Positions 49,120-58,379 of a stretch of 64,000 bases of DNA are shown here, piece after piece. The stretch covers positions 42,319-106,318 of the forward strand of contig NZ_BAIV01000021.1 of assembly GCF_000517545.1 (NCBI RefSeq), in the 5' to 3' direction. Below the pieces are notes generated by a model that saw nothing but the letters and a program-made list of their open reading frames with translations, ran no database searches and was not told the DNA's origin. Source of the stretch: Bacteroides reticulotermitis JCM 10512. Its GTDB lineage: Bacteria > Bacteroidota > Bacteroidia > Bacteroidales > Bacteroidaceae. How positions within the stretch are numbered: the stretch's first letter is position 1; each line of letters opens with the position of its first letter. Made by a program: the position numbers and the translations under genes.

Positions 49120-49905
49120 GAAAGATTCATTATACCGACAGCTATCTGCTCAGTCCGTACCATCCGTCACCATTTTCGTTATCGGCGCGGGAGGAACAGG
49201 TTCGCAAGTCATCACCAACCTGGCACGCATGGACCTAGCATTGCAGGCACTCGGGCATCCGGGACTGCACGTGACCGTATTTGACCCGGACATCATCACG
49301 GAAGCCAATATCGGGCGCAACTCTTCAGTGAAGCGGAGTTGGGACAGAACAAAGCCATGGCAATCGCCACACGCATTAACAGTTTCTTCGGTTCTATCTG
49401 GATGGCGGAAAGTTGCCATTATCCGCTGGGCGGAGCTAATAATAAGAAGGAGCCAATGCTGGCAAATATCATCATCACCTGTACGGACAATATCCGTTCA
49501 CGATTAGACTTATGGAAATTTCTGAAAGAATACAGGAATATGAACGTATCCAATGAAAAGACGCCCATCTACTGGATGGATTTCGGCAACGCGCAGATCA
49601 CAGGCCAGGTTCTTATCGGCAATATCCGTAATAAAATTCCCCAACCGGCATCGGGTGAATACATACCCATGCCCAAAATGAATGTCATCACTGAGGAGGT
49701 AAGCTATTCTACCGTAAAGGAGATGGATTCCGGCCCGAGTTGCTCGCTGGCGGAAGCATTGGAGAAGCAGGACCTGTTCATCAATTCCATATTGGCACAA
49801 GTGGGCTGCGATATCCTTTGGAAAATGTTCAAGGAGGGAAGAACCTTATACCGGGGAGCTTATGTCAATCTGGACACGCTACGGGTGAATCCGATTCCGG
49901 TATGA
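49116..49905 (+). CDS. PRTRC system ThiF family protein (two frameshifts)
   Basis: This E1-like adenylyltransferase starts MRKIHYTDSYLLSP. After one missing C near 49160 it reads TIFVIGAGGTGSQVITNLAR, the ATP-binding glycine loop. It continues VTVFDPDIITEANIGR and, after another missing C near 49318, QLFSEAELGQNKAMAIATRI, then NIIITCTDNIRSRLDLWKFL and YWMDFGNAQITGQVLIG. The restored length is about 264 aa. ThiF/E1 domains adenylate a C-terminal glycine; the small PRTRC C protein with its terminal TKG is a possible partner. PRTRC A and the ParB-like member are not seen in this window. Confidence 0.85.
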
Positions 49906-49918
49906 ATGATATAAGACA

Positions 49919-49960
49919 AATATCTTCCTTTCGTCTTTACAGATTATAACGGAAGATATT
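49919..49960 (+). terminator. Candidate terminator of the PRTRC operon
   Basis: AATATCTTCC and GGAAGATATT form a perfect 10-bp inverted repeat with a 22-base loop, starting 14 bases after the ThiF stop. There is no strong T tract, so the call is tentative. Confidence 0.4.
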
Positions 49961-50437
49961 GCATGATTTACCTCCAAGTTATTTCGGATACCCCGTTTGG
50001 TACAAAATTCCATTCAGAATTATAATTTTCGACGCAAAACAAAGAGGACATTCTAATCGCAATAATACACATTATCTGTATATAATCGCAGCTGAAATGA
50101 TTTTTTTAGAGATAGAATATAAACCCTCTTTCTGGTGGAGCTTACAAGTTTCCTCTATAAATTAAGGAGCATGTGTTTCCCTATTATTCCATTCTCTTAA
50201 AGAATGATTATAATAACTTCTCCTTCGAGCTAAAACTCAAACACATTTCCGTGCATAAGACATAGTAATATTCATATAGTTCTGCATAATAAGCATCCTT
50301 TCTGTATCTTGCTGATCATTAATTATATGTTATTCTTCAGTTTTATAAAAGCCCCCAAGTATTCTCAATTGGATAGAAAACGGACTTTTGAGTCTATTTG
50401 CATTCACTTTTCGCATCGTTGCATGTATGGCAACACT
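49961..50437. other. Intergenic region, no gene seen
   Basis: About 480 AT-rich bases separate the PRTRC operon from the convergently oriented ATPase gene. No motif, attachment site or ORF could be supported. The drop in GC marks a possible boundary of the mobile block. Confidence 0.4.
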
Positions 50438-51596
50438 TCATTCGTTTCCTGTCAACCAATCTAAAGCATACATTTGCCTGATTCCGTTGTGCATGACGAC
50501 AGGGTCATTATCCAAAGTCAGCAAGTTCCCGTTTCAGCGTATTGGCATCACGGACGCTTAGCGATACCTGGTAGTATGTTTTCATATTTCCGCTTATGAT
50601 AATGAAATCTATCTCGGTGCTGTCCGCCTTACCGACATAGACTTCCCCACCACGGCGTAACAGCTCCATAAAGATGACGTTCTCGAGTATATGCCCCAAG
50701 TCGCCGGTACGTGTCCCGATGATGATATTCCTCAGCCCCATATCGGCCAAATAATACTTCTGTCCGCTTTTTAGGTATTGCATGCCTTTTACGTCATATC
50801 GGGAGGCCGAATAGAATATATAGGAGGCTAACAGTGCGGATACGTAACTTTCCACCGTGTGCGAAGATATTCTCCTGCCTGCCGAAGTCATTGTATCGCT
50901 GATGCGCTTGATGGCGGAGATGTTCCCAATATTATCCGAAAGAAACTTCACAACACTTTCGAGCATCATGACATCCCCAATCTTTTTGCGTGTAACCACA
51001 TCTTTCAAGACAATCGTGCTATATAATCCCGAAAGGTAATCACTGATCAGCGCCCTGTCGGCGTTCAGTTGCGTGACGTATGGAAATGCTCCGTATTCGA
51101 TATAGCTTCTGTATGCTGCATCAAGGCTCACCGTTGCAGGCAGTGACGATACATATTCGCTGAAAGACAACGGGAACATCTTTATTTCCACATACCTTCC
51201 GGAGAGAAGCGTGGCAATCTCACCGGAAAGTAGGTAGGCGTTAGACCCTGTGACGTAGATATCCACATTATCCATAAGGAGCAAGCTGTCTATTGCTTTC
51301 TGGAAGTTATCTACCATTTGAATTTCGTCGAAAAACAGGTAATTCATCTTTCCCTTTTGCAGCCCCTTTTTCACATGGCCGTATAAAACCCTGTAATCCA
51401 GATAAGGTTCATTGTCAATATCTTCAAGGTTCAAGCAAAGGATTTGTTTTTCGTTGATCCCTTGCTGCAACAGCCTGTCGCGGAACATCTTCAGCAATGT
51501 CGATTTTCCGCAACGACGAATGCCTGTCACCACCTTGACTACTCTCTTATCTTTCCACTTCTCCAGAAGTGACATGTAACCGTTACGCTCTATCAT
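50438..51596 (-). CDS. AAA_14/DUF4143 ATPase (internal deletion near C-terminus)
   Basis: This is an ATPase of the widespread Bacteroidetes AAA+ family with a DUF4143 C-terminal domain. The start is MIERNGYMSLLEKWKDK, 10 codons inside the longest frame. Walker A is VVTGIRRCGKSTLLKMF, Walker B is MNYLFFDEIQMV, sensor 1 is DIYVTGSNAYLLSG, and MFPLSFSEYVSSL leads into DUF4143. The frame stops at 50508 after LKRELADFG. Family-like sequence continues in another frame as LDNDPVVMHNGIRQMYALDW and ends at 50438. Compared with usual homologues, about a dozen residues between ELA and LTLDND are missing with a frame change, which suggests a real deletion. The cellular role of the family is unknown. Confidence 0.82.
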
Positions 51597-51862
51597 AATA
51601 AATAGAAAAAATGAAGTCCATTGCAAATATATGGGTAATTTTCCGGAAAAACGAAATTGGATTCATTTTTTCTCGGTTCTTTACCAAAGTTATTCCGATC
51701 TAAATTACATATTTATGGTAACGGAGCAAATCAGGCTCACCAACTCGCTCCGTATAATACAAATCAAACCATTATCAAAATTTTGATCAAAGCTTTGGAT
51801 GCCTCGAAAATTCTTAATTTTAAGATTATGAAGTGTGGCCATATTCTTTAAATCTATTTTTA

Positions 51863-52650
51863 TTATTCAATCAACCTGTCAATGATTTTCTCCTTTACAA
51901 TTTCGTATGCTTTTTGTATATCGTAAATTTCATCGGAATGCAATAGATTCTCCATATCACCCATGAAATCCGGGTCAATCATCTTACTTTCCATATTTTG
52001 CATAAATTGTTTGTAAGTCGGAGGTTTAGAAACAGAAAAATCCATGTAACGTTTGTAGCAACGAACAATTATTTCAGGATCAACTTCCGTTGTGCTTAGT
52101 GCTTTGTATAAATCGAATAAATCTCGTCCTTTTTTTCGTTGATATAGCGCACGGAGTTTTGTTCCTAGTAATTCATCCAAAACATAAGTGGTTAGTACAC
52201 TATTTCCCGAAAACCAACTGTTTTCCATAGAAAAAGGAACTTTCACCAATCCCAATTCATTAAAATGTTCAAAACAATTTATCTCAACCTTCAAACGAAT
52301 TGGCACGACAGGCGGAATCTCGGATTCCATACGAAACAACATGGTATTATTGTATCGCTTTTGTTTGACAACTTTTCCGGGCAGAAAATCCAAAACCTCT
52401 CCCAAACGTGAAAGGATTGGCTTTATCGGTCCTGAACTAATTTGTACAAGGTCAATGTCCTCCGGTCTATCCCTTTTACCAAACGCAGATTTGTTCCACC
52501 GATAAAAGTCATCTTTTGGATGCTTGGCGTAGAAGAAAGGTAATCCAGAATCATCAACTGCAAATACTCTTTCAGTATGTGCTTATCGAAACCCGAATTT
52601 CCACGAATTTGAGCCGGAAAATAATTCCTTATCTGTTCAATCTGTATCAT
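51863..52650 (-). CDS. abiEii: AbiEii/AbiGii-type nucleotidyltransferase toxin (one frameshift)
   Basis: The N-terminal frame has SIQKMTFIGGTNLRL, the nucleotidyltransferase GGTxLR motif. After adding one G near 52460 it reads GKRDRPEDIDLVQISSGPIK, with the catalytic Asp pair. The remaining domain is VPIRLKVEINCFEHFNELGL, VLDELLGTKLRALYQRKKGR and DLFDLYKALSTTEVDPEIIV. The restored length is about 262 aa. AbiEii toxins transfer nucleotides to tRNA or other targets and are held in check by AbiEi. The start overlaps the AbiEi stop by four bases (ATGA), the standard AbiE operon structure. Confidence 0.85.
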
Positions 52651-53265
52651 AAATCGTAAGTTTTAAGAAGTAGCTTTACCCGATGGTCAAGTGCCTTACT
52701 TTGAAACTTAGCAGAGTACTCCATCAGTAAATCCACATTCAAATCATCTTGCAAGTAATCTTCATCCAAACGTAATTCCTCCAATTCCTGTTCACTATCG
52801 TAGAATGGATAAAGATACAGCAAATCAAGTAATGCTTTTTCGGGTGTGGCAAACTGTATGGTGCGGTTGTCTGCTATTGGCTTCAATTCGTACCCGAACA
52901 TTAGACTCTCTTTGACATTCTTATAAGAGTATTCGCCAAAGTCATTATTAAATGAGGCCGTTTTTAGCGATGTTACACTAGTAATCTGTACCACTGCCTC
53001 CGGTATCATTCCATAGAACGATAATGCCGTATGTAAGCTGATATAGGATGGGCGATAAATCCGATTCGCAAAATAAAAAGAATAATCGAGCTTGCTCTTA
53101 TATTCCGAAAAAGCAAAATATCCTTGCCGTAAACCGGATAAGATAGCCTTTCTTAACCCAGCGGGTAAGGTTATTTCTGTCAAAATCGGGCTGCCATGCA
53201 TATACCTGATAGATATTGAAGCATGCCAAATCGAACATTTTATCCTTAAATTCCAGAAAGGTCAT
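52647..53265 (-). CDS. abiEi: AbiEi-type antitoxin/regulator (one frameshift)
   Basis: The true N-terminus is MTFLEFKDKMFDLACFNIYQ followed by FDRNNLTRWVKKGYLI, a winged helix. One extra base near 53145 shifts the frame into RLRQGYFAFSEYKSKL. The C-terminal AbiEi_4-type domain continues ISLHTALSFYGMIPEAVVQI and FATPEKALLDLLYLYPFYDS. Restored length is about 206 aa. It represses its own operon and neutralises AbiEii in known AbiE systems. It lies directly upstream of, and overlaps, the toxin gene. Confidence 0.82.
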
Positions 53266-53391
53266 TTTTTATTTTGTTTCTATTATGCTGTAAATATAGT
53301 GCATTTTGGAAACAAAACAAAATATTGAGATGAATTGAGAGGCTGTTTCATAGATAAGACAGAAATGACTTTACTTCAGAATCAATATAGG

Positions 53392-53442
53392 ACTTTATTT
53401 ATGTTACCGCCGTAATGGTTACGGCGGTAACATAAATAAAGT
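53392..53442. repeat. Perfect 24-bp inverted repeat with 3-base loop
   Basis: ACTTTATTTATGTTACCGCC followed by GTAA pairs perfectly with TTACGGCGGTAACATAAATA followed by AAGT around TGG. It lies in the gap between the RES gene stop (53502) and the AbiEi start (53265). A transcription terminator is the simplest reading, but the stem is unusually long and lacks a T tract. Confidence 0.75.
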
Positions 53443-53501
53443 GATTACACACCAACAAGTCATATTCTAAATGAGATTAATCCCCTTTTAGATTTCTGGC
53501 T

Positions 53502-54440
53502 TTAATGCCGTTCATTTTTTCTTCTATATCGTTTTCGGATTCTTCTTTTAGTAATAATACCTTTCCCTCTTTTTATACTTTTTATTATTCGTTTTTTCTT
53601 CTTAGAATGAGTACTATTAGTAGTCAGTTTAAAGATTTCTCTACTATAAGACGATATCTTTCCATTTTTGACAACAAAGGTATATAAAGAATATTCCTCA
53701 CATTCCATGCAAGTATCAACAGTCTCTGGCTTGATGGCAACACATAAAGTATCATTCAACTTCTCGTCAACAGCCACAGAGCTTTGCCATATTACACCAT
53801 CAATTCTTTTTATGATTTCCAAAGTGAATAATGCCGATATTTTATACAGGTTGTCGTTGTTGACAGACCGTGTGAATTGATTACACATAAATTTTTGAAA
53901 AGCAATAGCGTCTTCTTCGCTAAACTTATCTGCATTTTTCTTGATGTATGCCAATAAACCCTGAACCATCTCATTTAACCTCCTCGATTTGTTCGTAGTA
54001 TCAGGATTCATAAGTGTTAACAAAGAGATTGTATCCAGAACACGCCATTTACTTACTACCACTCTGTAAATTCCATCAACAATAGGCGAATCTCTAAAGA
54101 GGGAACAAGATTCTTGCATTGCTAGCATCTCACAATTGATTGGATGAGAATTTTCCAGAATGTTTCCAACGACTCCATAAAACATCGTTTGTTTTGGAGT
54201 GCTGGCTCTTTGAAATGTTTTATTCTTTTCTGCAGGGCAGTATGATAATCGCCTTACATTGTTAATTTCTTCATCTATCCCTAAATTACTTGCTCGATAA
54301 ATTAAAGAGCCCTTATGAATATCTCTTATCGGAGCAGGAATTGCCCCGAACTTGGATAATACTGCTTGTATAGACTCTGTGGTACAACTATCCAGTTTTA
54401 ATTGGTTTAATTCATCTATTGCGTCTTTCAACAATCCCAT
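53502..54440 (-). CDS. RES-domain protein (ADP-ribosyltransferase-like fold)
   Basis: This is a 312-aa cytosolic protein with the RES pattern: SLIYRASN (Arg), YCPAEKNKTFQRASTPKQT, MFYGVVGNILEN, NCEMLAMQESCSLFRDS (Glu) and DGVIWQSSVAVDEKL (Ser) ahead of LCVAIKPETVD. RES toxins degrade NAD+ or ADP-ribosylate enzymes. This protein is longer than the ~160-aa toxins and lacks an adjacent Xre-DUF2384 antitoxin. It instead carries an N-terminal helical part and a lysine/arginine-rich tail (KKKKRIIKSIKRGKGIITKR). It is transcribed after the large nuclease-like gene, 234 bases away, and may share its XRE regulator. A defence effector role is inference. Confidence 0.72.
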   Translation of the reverse strand: MGLLKDAIDELNQLKLDSCTTESIQAVLSKFGAIPAPIRDIHKGSLIYRASNLGIDEEINNVRRLSYCPAEKNKTFQRASTPKQTMFYGVVGNILENSHPINCEMLAMQESCSLFRDSPIVDGIYRVVVSKWRVLDTISLLTLMNPDTTNKSRRLNEMVQGLLAYIKKNADKFSEEDAIAFQKFMCNQFTRSVNNDNLYKISALFTLEIIKRIDGVIWQSSVAVDEKLNDTLCVAIKPETVDTCMECEEYSLYTFVVKNGKISSYSREIFKLTTNSTHSKKKKRIIKSIKRGKGIITKRRIRKRYRRKNERH

Positions 54441-54674
54441 ATTTACAGTTTTTTATGTTTTTAATAATAATTTGGGAGAGTTCTAACTGTTCCAGACTTT
54501 GTTCTTTAATCCAGTTTAAACTTTTCCTAAATATCAGATTTAGATGGTTTCTTTGTCGTTGGAGGATATGTAAAATCTAAAATTGACATTAAAAAGTACT
54601 TAAAAAACACTTTGAAAATAAAAGATAGAATATGTTTTTATCATTATCAAGTTTTTTAATGCTTAATCGGTTTT

Positions 54675-57600
54675 TTATTCTCGAATTCTAGTCATCACCT
54701 CCACTACAGGAGCTATATCCTTCTTGTCTTCAGGGATGAATGGTTCGTCATCAGGTTCCATAGCTATTATTGCTGTATCATTTAGTCCTATTTCCCAAGC
54801 ATTTTTGAACTCGACATTAGTGAACTTGAATACATCATTAAAATCCTCAGGCATTATGATATTCCTGTTGCTATCAAGTTGAAATGCAGAAAGCCAGCAA
54901 CCACCAAATCGTTTGAAAAGCTGCTCAAAGGTGTCAATATTCCAATTATTGTTGGGTGTCATAGTGTGCTTGCGGCACATAGAGGTTAAGTAACGACCTT
55001 CTTTAAGTTCGTCTATTTTTACATCTGGTGCTACACATACTCGATACCATGTTGGATGCTGTTTATCTATACCCCGAATAAGGTAAATAATCACGGAAGG
55101 TTCTCCCCTTTCTAGTTTAACACCCCACTCAGTAATAATCTGCTTTCCCCGATTCAAATGTTCAAAGGCGAGCCCAAATATCGGAGGCGTAGTTCTTTGT
55201 TGATCAAACACAAATCCACAGCCGTTCCAACCTGCACCTTCCCATATACTCATATCAGTATTGGTACTATGAAAAGACATGTTTTGTTGTTTTTCATTAC
55301 GGTAATCCTGCGATTTGTGTTCAAATGATTCTCTATTCAATGTGTACATTTTATCCGACTCCTTTTGCCAATCCTCTATCTTATTCTTGAACGTATTACC
55401 AAGAACATTAGATATTGACTGCTTTACTTGAAGCAAGTCACTTACTCTGTCCATAAGTCTTTCACCATCCTGTTTGCTCTGGAGCATCTTCTGCAAATCT
55501 TCTTTTGACATAGAGTTCCTACTGAAAAAAAATGCTATAAACATAGAAATGCATTCCCACAAATCCTTCTCACTATAATTTGTATTGATACAGAGTTGAT
55601 ACTCGTTTGACCTCGTTAGTTGTCTTAATTCAGACTTACCTTCTGTGCCTATGATTCCAATATACACTTCAGGAGTAATCGTCAACACTTCAAAGATTTC
55701 CATCGTTGCCAGCATTGACTCAATCGCTCCCAAGAATATTTCTGCAACAATTTGGTTCTGACAATTATTCTCGTAGGCAATGTGTAGTGTGCAATTGTTT
55801 ACCGTTGTTTGTAGTTCTGCCTGTCCGCTGGTGGAAATATTCAAATCAGAAAGGAACTGTTTGAAAACAGGTTGGTTGAGCATTTTGTCTTGCCATCCAT
55901 CTTTTGCAAAGATATCTCTCGCATTTTCATCCAGTTCATTTGCATACCCCAGAGCAAACTTCAAATAGTCTGAAGATTGAAACATACCTGCTCTTTCTAA
56001 TATCTCTGGCAGAGAACTAATCAATGGATTCTTCAAATCTGATGCTGCAAATCGACATGCCCAAGCTCCATCATGAAGTATATTTGTTTCATTAAAATGC
56101 TCGTCTTCTGCAAACTCTCCATTATGCGAAACTATCATCATTAGCTCATACCAATTCAGATACATAACAAATCTTCCAAGCATCAGCTCTATTTCACAAA
56201 GTTTCTGCAAGACAGTTAGTAAAAGATGAGGAACATCACCGGAGATGTAAAATGTCTTAAGCAACATAGAAGCTGCTTTGACCAAATAAGCCTCCGCACT
56301 ATAAGGTAGACCTATTTCATATAATGCAACACCCATTATACCAGAAGTTTTGACCAACTCTTCCATGCACTCCTCTCTTTCAAAAGGACGTATACAGAAA
56401 CTAAAGTGGCGGATGGCTTGCTTCAATTTCCCCTTATCCATCAAAACAAGAGCACGATCCATTTCTATCCGTGCAGCCGCTTGCTCTGAGTGTGATTTTC
56501 TTAGGGCTAACGTAAGTTCATCTACAAGATCCTCATACTTTGAGTTATCATCAATCACTTTGTTCAAATTGGCTATTATTTGGTATTGTGCTTCAAAACT
56601 GATTTCTAAATGATATAGAGCTTCCAACAATAATGGCTTGATAGTGTCAATATCTTCATCTATTGGCTCTTTGGATAATAGGTGGCTGATTAACCTTTGT
56701 TCGGCAATATAAATACGTACATACAAAAGACAGGAAGGCTTATCATTTCGCTGTTCCAAAGCGTCGCATAGCTCTTTTATATAAGTAGTTTCTACTTGTA
56801 CCTTATCTGATTCAATCAAGCCAGCACGATCCGCATTAATCAAATTGGTCAATATATTTGTTAATTTCTCTATACGGATAACAGTGCAGTTTTCATTTGC
56901 GATTTTTTTGAGTTTCAAAAAGTCCTTGTGCATCGCATCAATATCCTCAAACCAGAAGAAACTTGTCCAAGCATGATCATAGATGATATTGAACTGTTGT
57001 TGAGTGGAACCATGATGCTCACATTCACGCAAAGCTCTATTGAAGCGTCCTTCTGTTTCAGTACGAGAACGTTCTAAACCTCTACTAAGAATACAAGTCT
57101 CTTGCAATTCATCTATATAACCTGTGTCAACTCCATCTATTGTACGCAATATACCCTTTTCAATTTCATCAAGCCGTTCTTGTCTCTTCTTGTCTAATTC
57201 TCCAACTATCTCTTGTTTCTTTCTGTATTCTTCTGAAAAATTCAAACATGCTAAAGCTGCATCTATGCAACCATGATTAAAGACGGCATTTGTACACCAG
57301 AGAGCATCGAAAATAGAAACTTCAACACCATACTTCTCCGACAAATCCTTTTCCACTTCAGCCCGTGTACTTGACTTGATGAATTGATTGGAAAAGAATA
57401 AAGCTCGTGTATATTCGCGGTTGGTGTTAGTAATCTTTTCAATATCGCTTGTTACTTTCGGTTTCCATTGCTTTTTACAACTGATAGCAAATGCCCATTT
57501 TTCTTTTCCCGATGCACCACCATTAGCCACATACCATTTGTCAGAAATGTCAGATGATACTTCGTAGGTTTCAGCATCCACCTTACCATCACCACCACCA

Positions 57601-57842
57601 TCGGGTCCTGTCTGAGGTTTGATATTGGGTGTAATCAGTCGTTCGGCACATTTCACGATAAAGTTTTCGAATTCACTCTGCATCTTTTTGGTGGAAAGTA
57701 TTTCGAGCTGTTTGTCAAATAATTCTCTTGTCAGAGGGATCTCATAAACGATCTTCGAGTCCGAGAATTTTTGAGGTCTTAACTCGCGATAATATGCCAC
57801 AAAATCGTGAACAGTTACAGATGTTTTAATTTCTTGCTCCAT
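54675..57842 (-). CDS. Large protein: N-terminal restriction-endonuclease-like domain plus helical repeats
   Basis: This 1055-aa cytosolic protein is not assigned to a named system. Residues of about 65-200 look like a PD-(D/E)XK nuclease: TPNIKPQTGPDGGGDGKVDA supplies the Asp, and KWAFAISCKKQWKPKVTSDI supplies the core strand with Lys. The usual Glu is replaced in SCKK. FSNQFIKSSTRAEVEKDL and VEVSIFDALWCTNAVF complete the fold. The long middle (about 215-700) is alpha-helical and TPR-like (ALVLMDKGKLKQAIRHFSFC, YEIGLPYSAEAYLVKAASML). The C-terminal third is globular and unrecognised. An XRE gene lies 38 bases upstream and a RES gene 234 bases downstream on the same strand. The nuclease-plus-repeat architecture is that of an antiviral sensor/effector. 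Confidence 0.6.
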   Translation of the reverse strand: MEQEIKTSVTVHDFVAYYRELRPQKFSDSKIVYEIPLTRELFDKQLEILSTKKMQSEFENFIVKCAERLITPNIKPQTGPDGGGDGKVDAETYEVSSDISDKWYVANGGASGKEKWAFAISCKKQWKPKVTSDIEKITNTNREYTRALFFSNQFIKSSTRAEVEKDLSEKYGVEVSIFDALWCTNAVFNHGCIDAALACLNFSEEYRKKQEIVGELDKKRQERLDEIEKGILRTIDGVDTGYIDELQETCILSRGLERSRTETEGRFNRALRECEHHGSTQQQFNIIYDHAWTSFFWFEDIDAMHKDFLKLKKIANENCTVIRIEKLTNILTNLINADRAGLIESDKVQVETTYIKELCDALEQRNDKPSCLLYVRIYIAEQRLISHLLSKEPIDEDIDTIKPLLLEALYHLEISFEAQYQIIANLNKVIDDNSKYEDLVDELTLALRKSHSEQAAARIEMDRALVLMDKGKLKQAIRHFSFCIRPFEREECMEELVKTSGIMGVALYEIGLPYSAEAYLVKAASMLLKTFYISGDVPHLLLTVLQKLCEIELMLGRFVMYLNWYELMMIVSHNGEFAEDEHFNETNILHDGAWACRFAASDLKNPLISSLPEILERAGMFQSSDYLKFALGYANELDENARDIFAKDGWQDKMLNQPVFKQFLSDLNISTSGQAELQTTVNNCTLHIAYENNCQNQIVAEIFLGAIESMLATMEIFEVLTITPEVYIGIIGTEGKSELRQLTRSNEYQLCINTNYSEKDLWECISMFIAFFFSRNSMSKEDLQKMLQSKQDGERLMDRVSDLLQVKQSISNVLGNTFKNKIEDWQKESDKMYTLNRESFEHKSQDYRNEKQQNMSFHSTNTDMSIWEGAGWNGCGFVFDQQRTTPPIFGLAFEHLNRGKQIITEWGVKLERGEPSVIIYLIRGIDKQHPTWYRVCVAPDVKIDELKEGRYLTSMCRKHTMTPNNNWNIDTFEQLFKRFGGCWLSAFQLDSNRNIIMPEDFNDVFKFTNVEFKNAWEIGLNDTAIIAMEPDDEPFIPEDKKDIAPVVEVMTRIRE

Positions 57843-57880
57843 TGTATTGCATTTTAACTTCGATTGGTGGTAAGATCTCC

Positions 57881-58078
57881 TTATTTCCCATCTTTGGTGT
57901 CGATTAAATCTTTTGGATTGATTTGTAAAATCTCCGCAATCTGAAAAAGCGTCTCCAAACTTGGTTGCTTGCGGTTACAGGCATAAGCATTTACCATTTT
58001 GAAGCTTTTGCCTAATTTTTCAGCAAGCCACGTTTGTTTGATCCCTTTTTCGTTAAGAACATCTTTGATTCTATTCAT
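57881..58078 (-). CDS. XRE-family helix-turn-helix regulator
   Basis: This is a 65-aa Cro/C1-type regulator: MNRIKDVLNEKGIKQTWLAE, then KLGKSFKMVNAYACNRKQPS and LETLFQIAEILQINPKDLI. This subgroup is common next to Bacteroidetes restriction and defence genes. It starts the operon with the 1055-aa protein, 38 bases upstream. It is about 72% identical by eye count (47 of 65) to the second XRE gene at 59490-59693, which heads the opposite-strand operon. The two could cross-regulate. Confidence 0.9.
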   Translation of the reverse strand: MNRIKDVLNEKGIKQTWLAEKLGKSFKMVNAYACNRKQPSLETLFQIAEILQINPKDLIDTKDGK

Positions 58079-58263
58079 ACTGGGTATGATTTGATTTTTC
58101 GTTAAAGATAGGAATTTTTTGGGGATACTTTTAAGAACTATTTGTGTTTTGTTTTAATAACTTAGGAAAACAGTGATGAAATGTATTTTGAGTTGAAGTT
58201 TACACCCTATCCAAATTATATTTTTTTCTTTCTTTACTTCGTCCCACAACTTCACGATGGTAG
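58079..58263. promoter_or_regulatory. Promoter region of the XRE-led minus-strand operon
   Basis: This AT-rich gap holds no gene. It separates the XRE start from the 3' end of the relaxase relic. No convincing TAnnTTTG was fixed. Confidence 0.3.
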
Positions 58264-58365
58264 AAGTTATTCTCGTGCCGTTGGTTATTCCAGCGGGCTT
58301 CCGCCCTCCAATCGGCAGGGAAGCCATGAGCGGGAAATAACCAACATAGACGCGGGAAATAACTT
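58264..58365. repeat. Nested inverted repeats next to the relaxase relic
   Basis: Three stems nest around one loop. AAGTTATT (58264-58271) pairs with AATAACTT (58358-58365), GTTGGTTATT (58280-58289) with AATAACCAAC (58336-58345), and GGCTTCC (58296-58302) with GGAAGCC (58319-58325). The block lies directly after the relaxase stop. It could terminate transcription or be part of a transfer origin. Confidence 0.65.
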
Positions 58366-58379
58366 TGGAAACAATCGCA

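Noticed and set aside
53502..54440. Classical RES-Xre toxin-antitoxin pair
   Set aside because: No DUF2384 antitoxin gene is adjacent; the nearest XRE is a short Cro/C1-type protein 3.4 kb upstream across the large nuclease gene.
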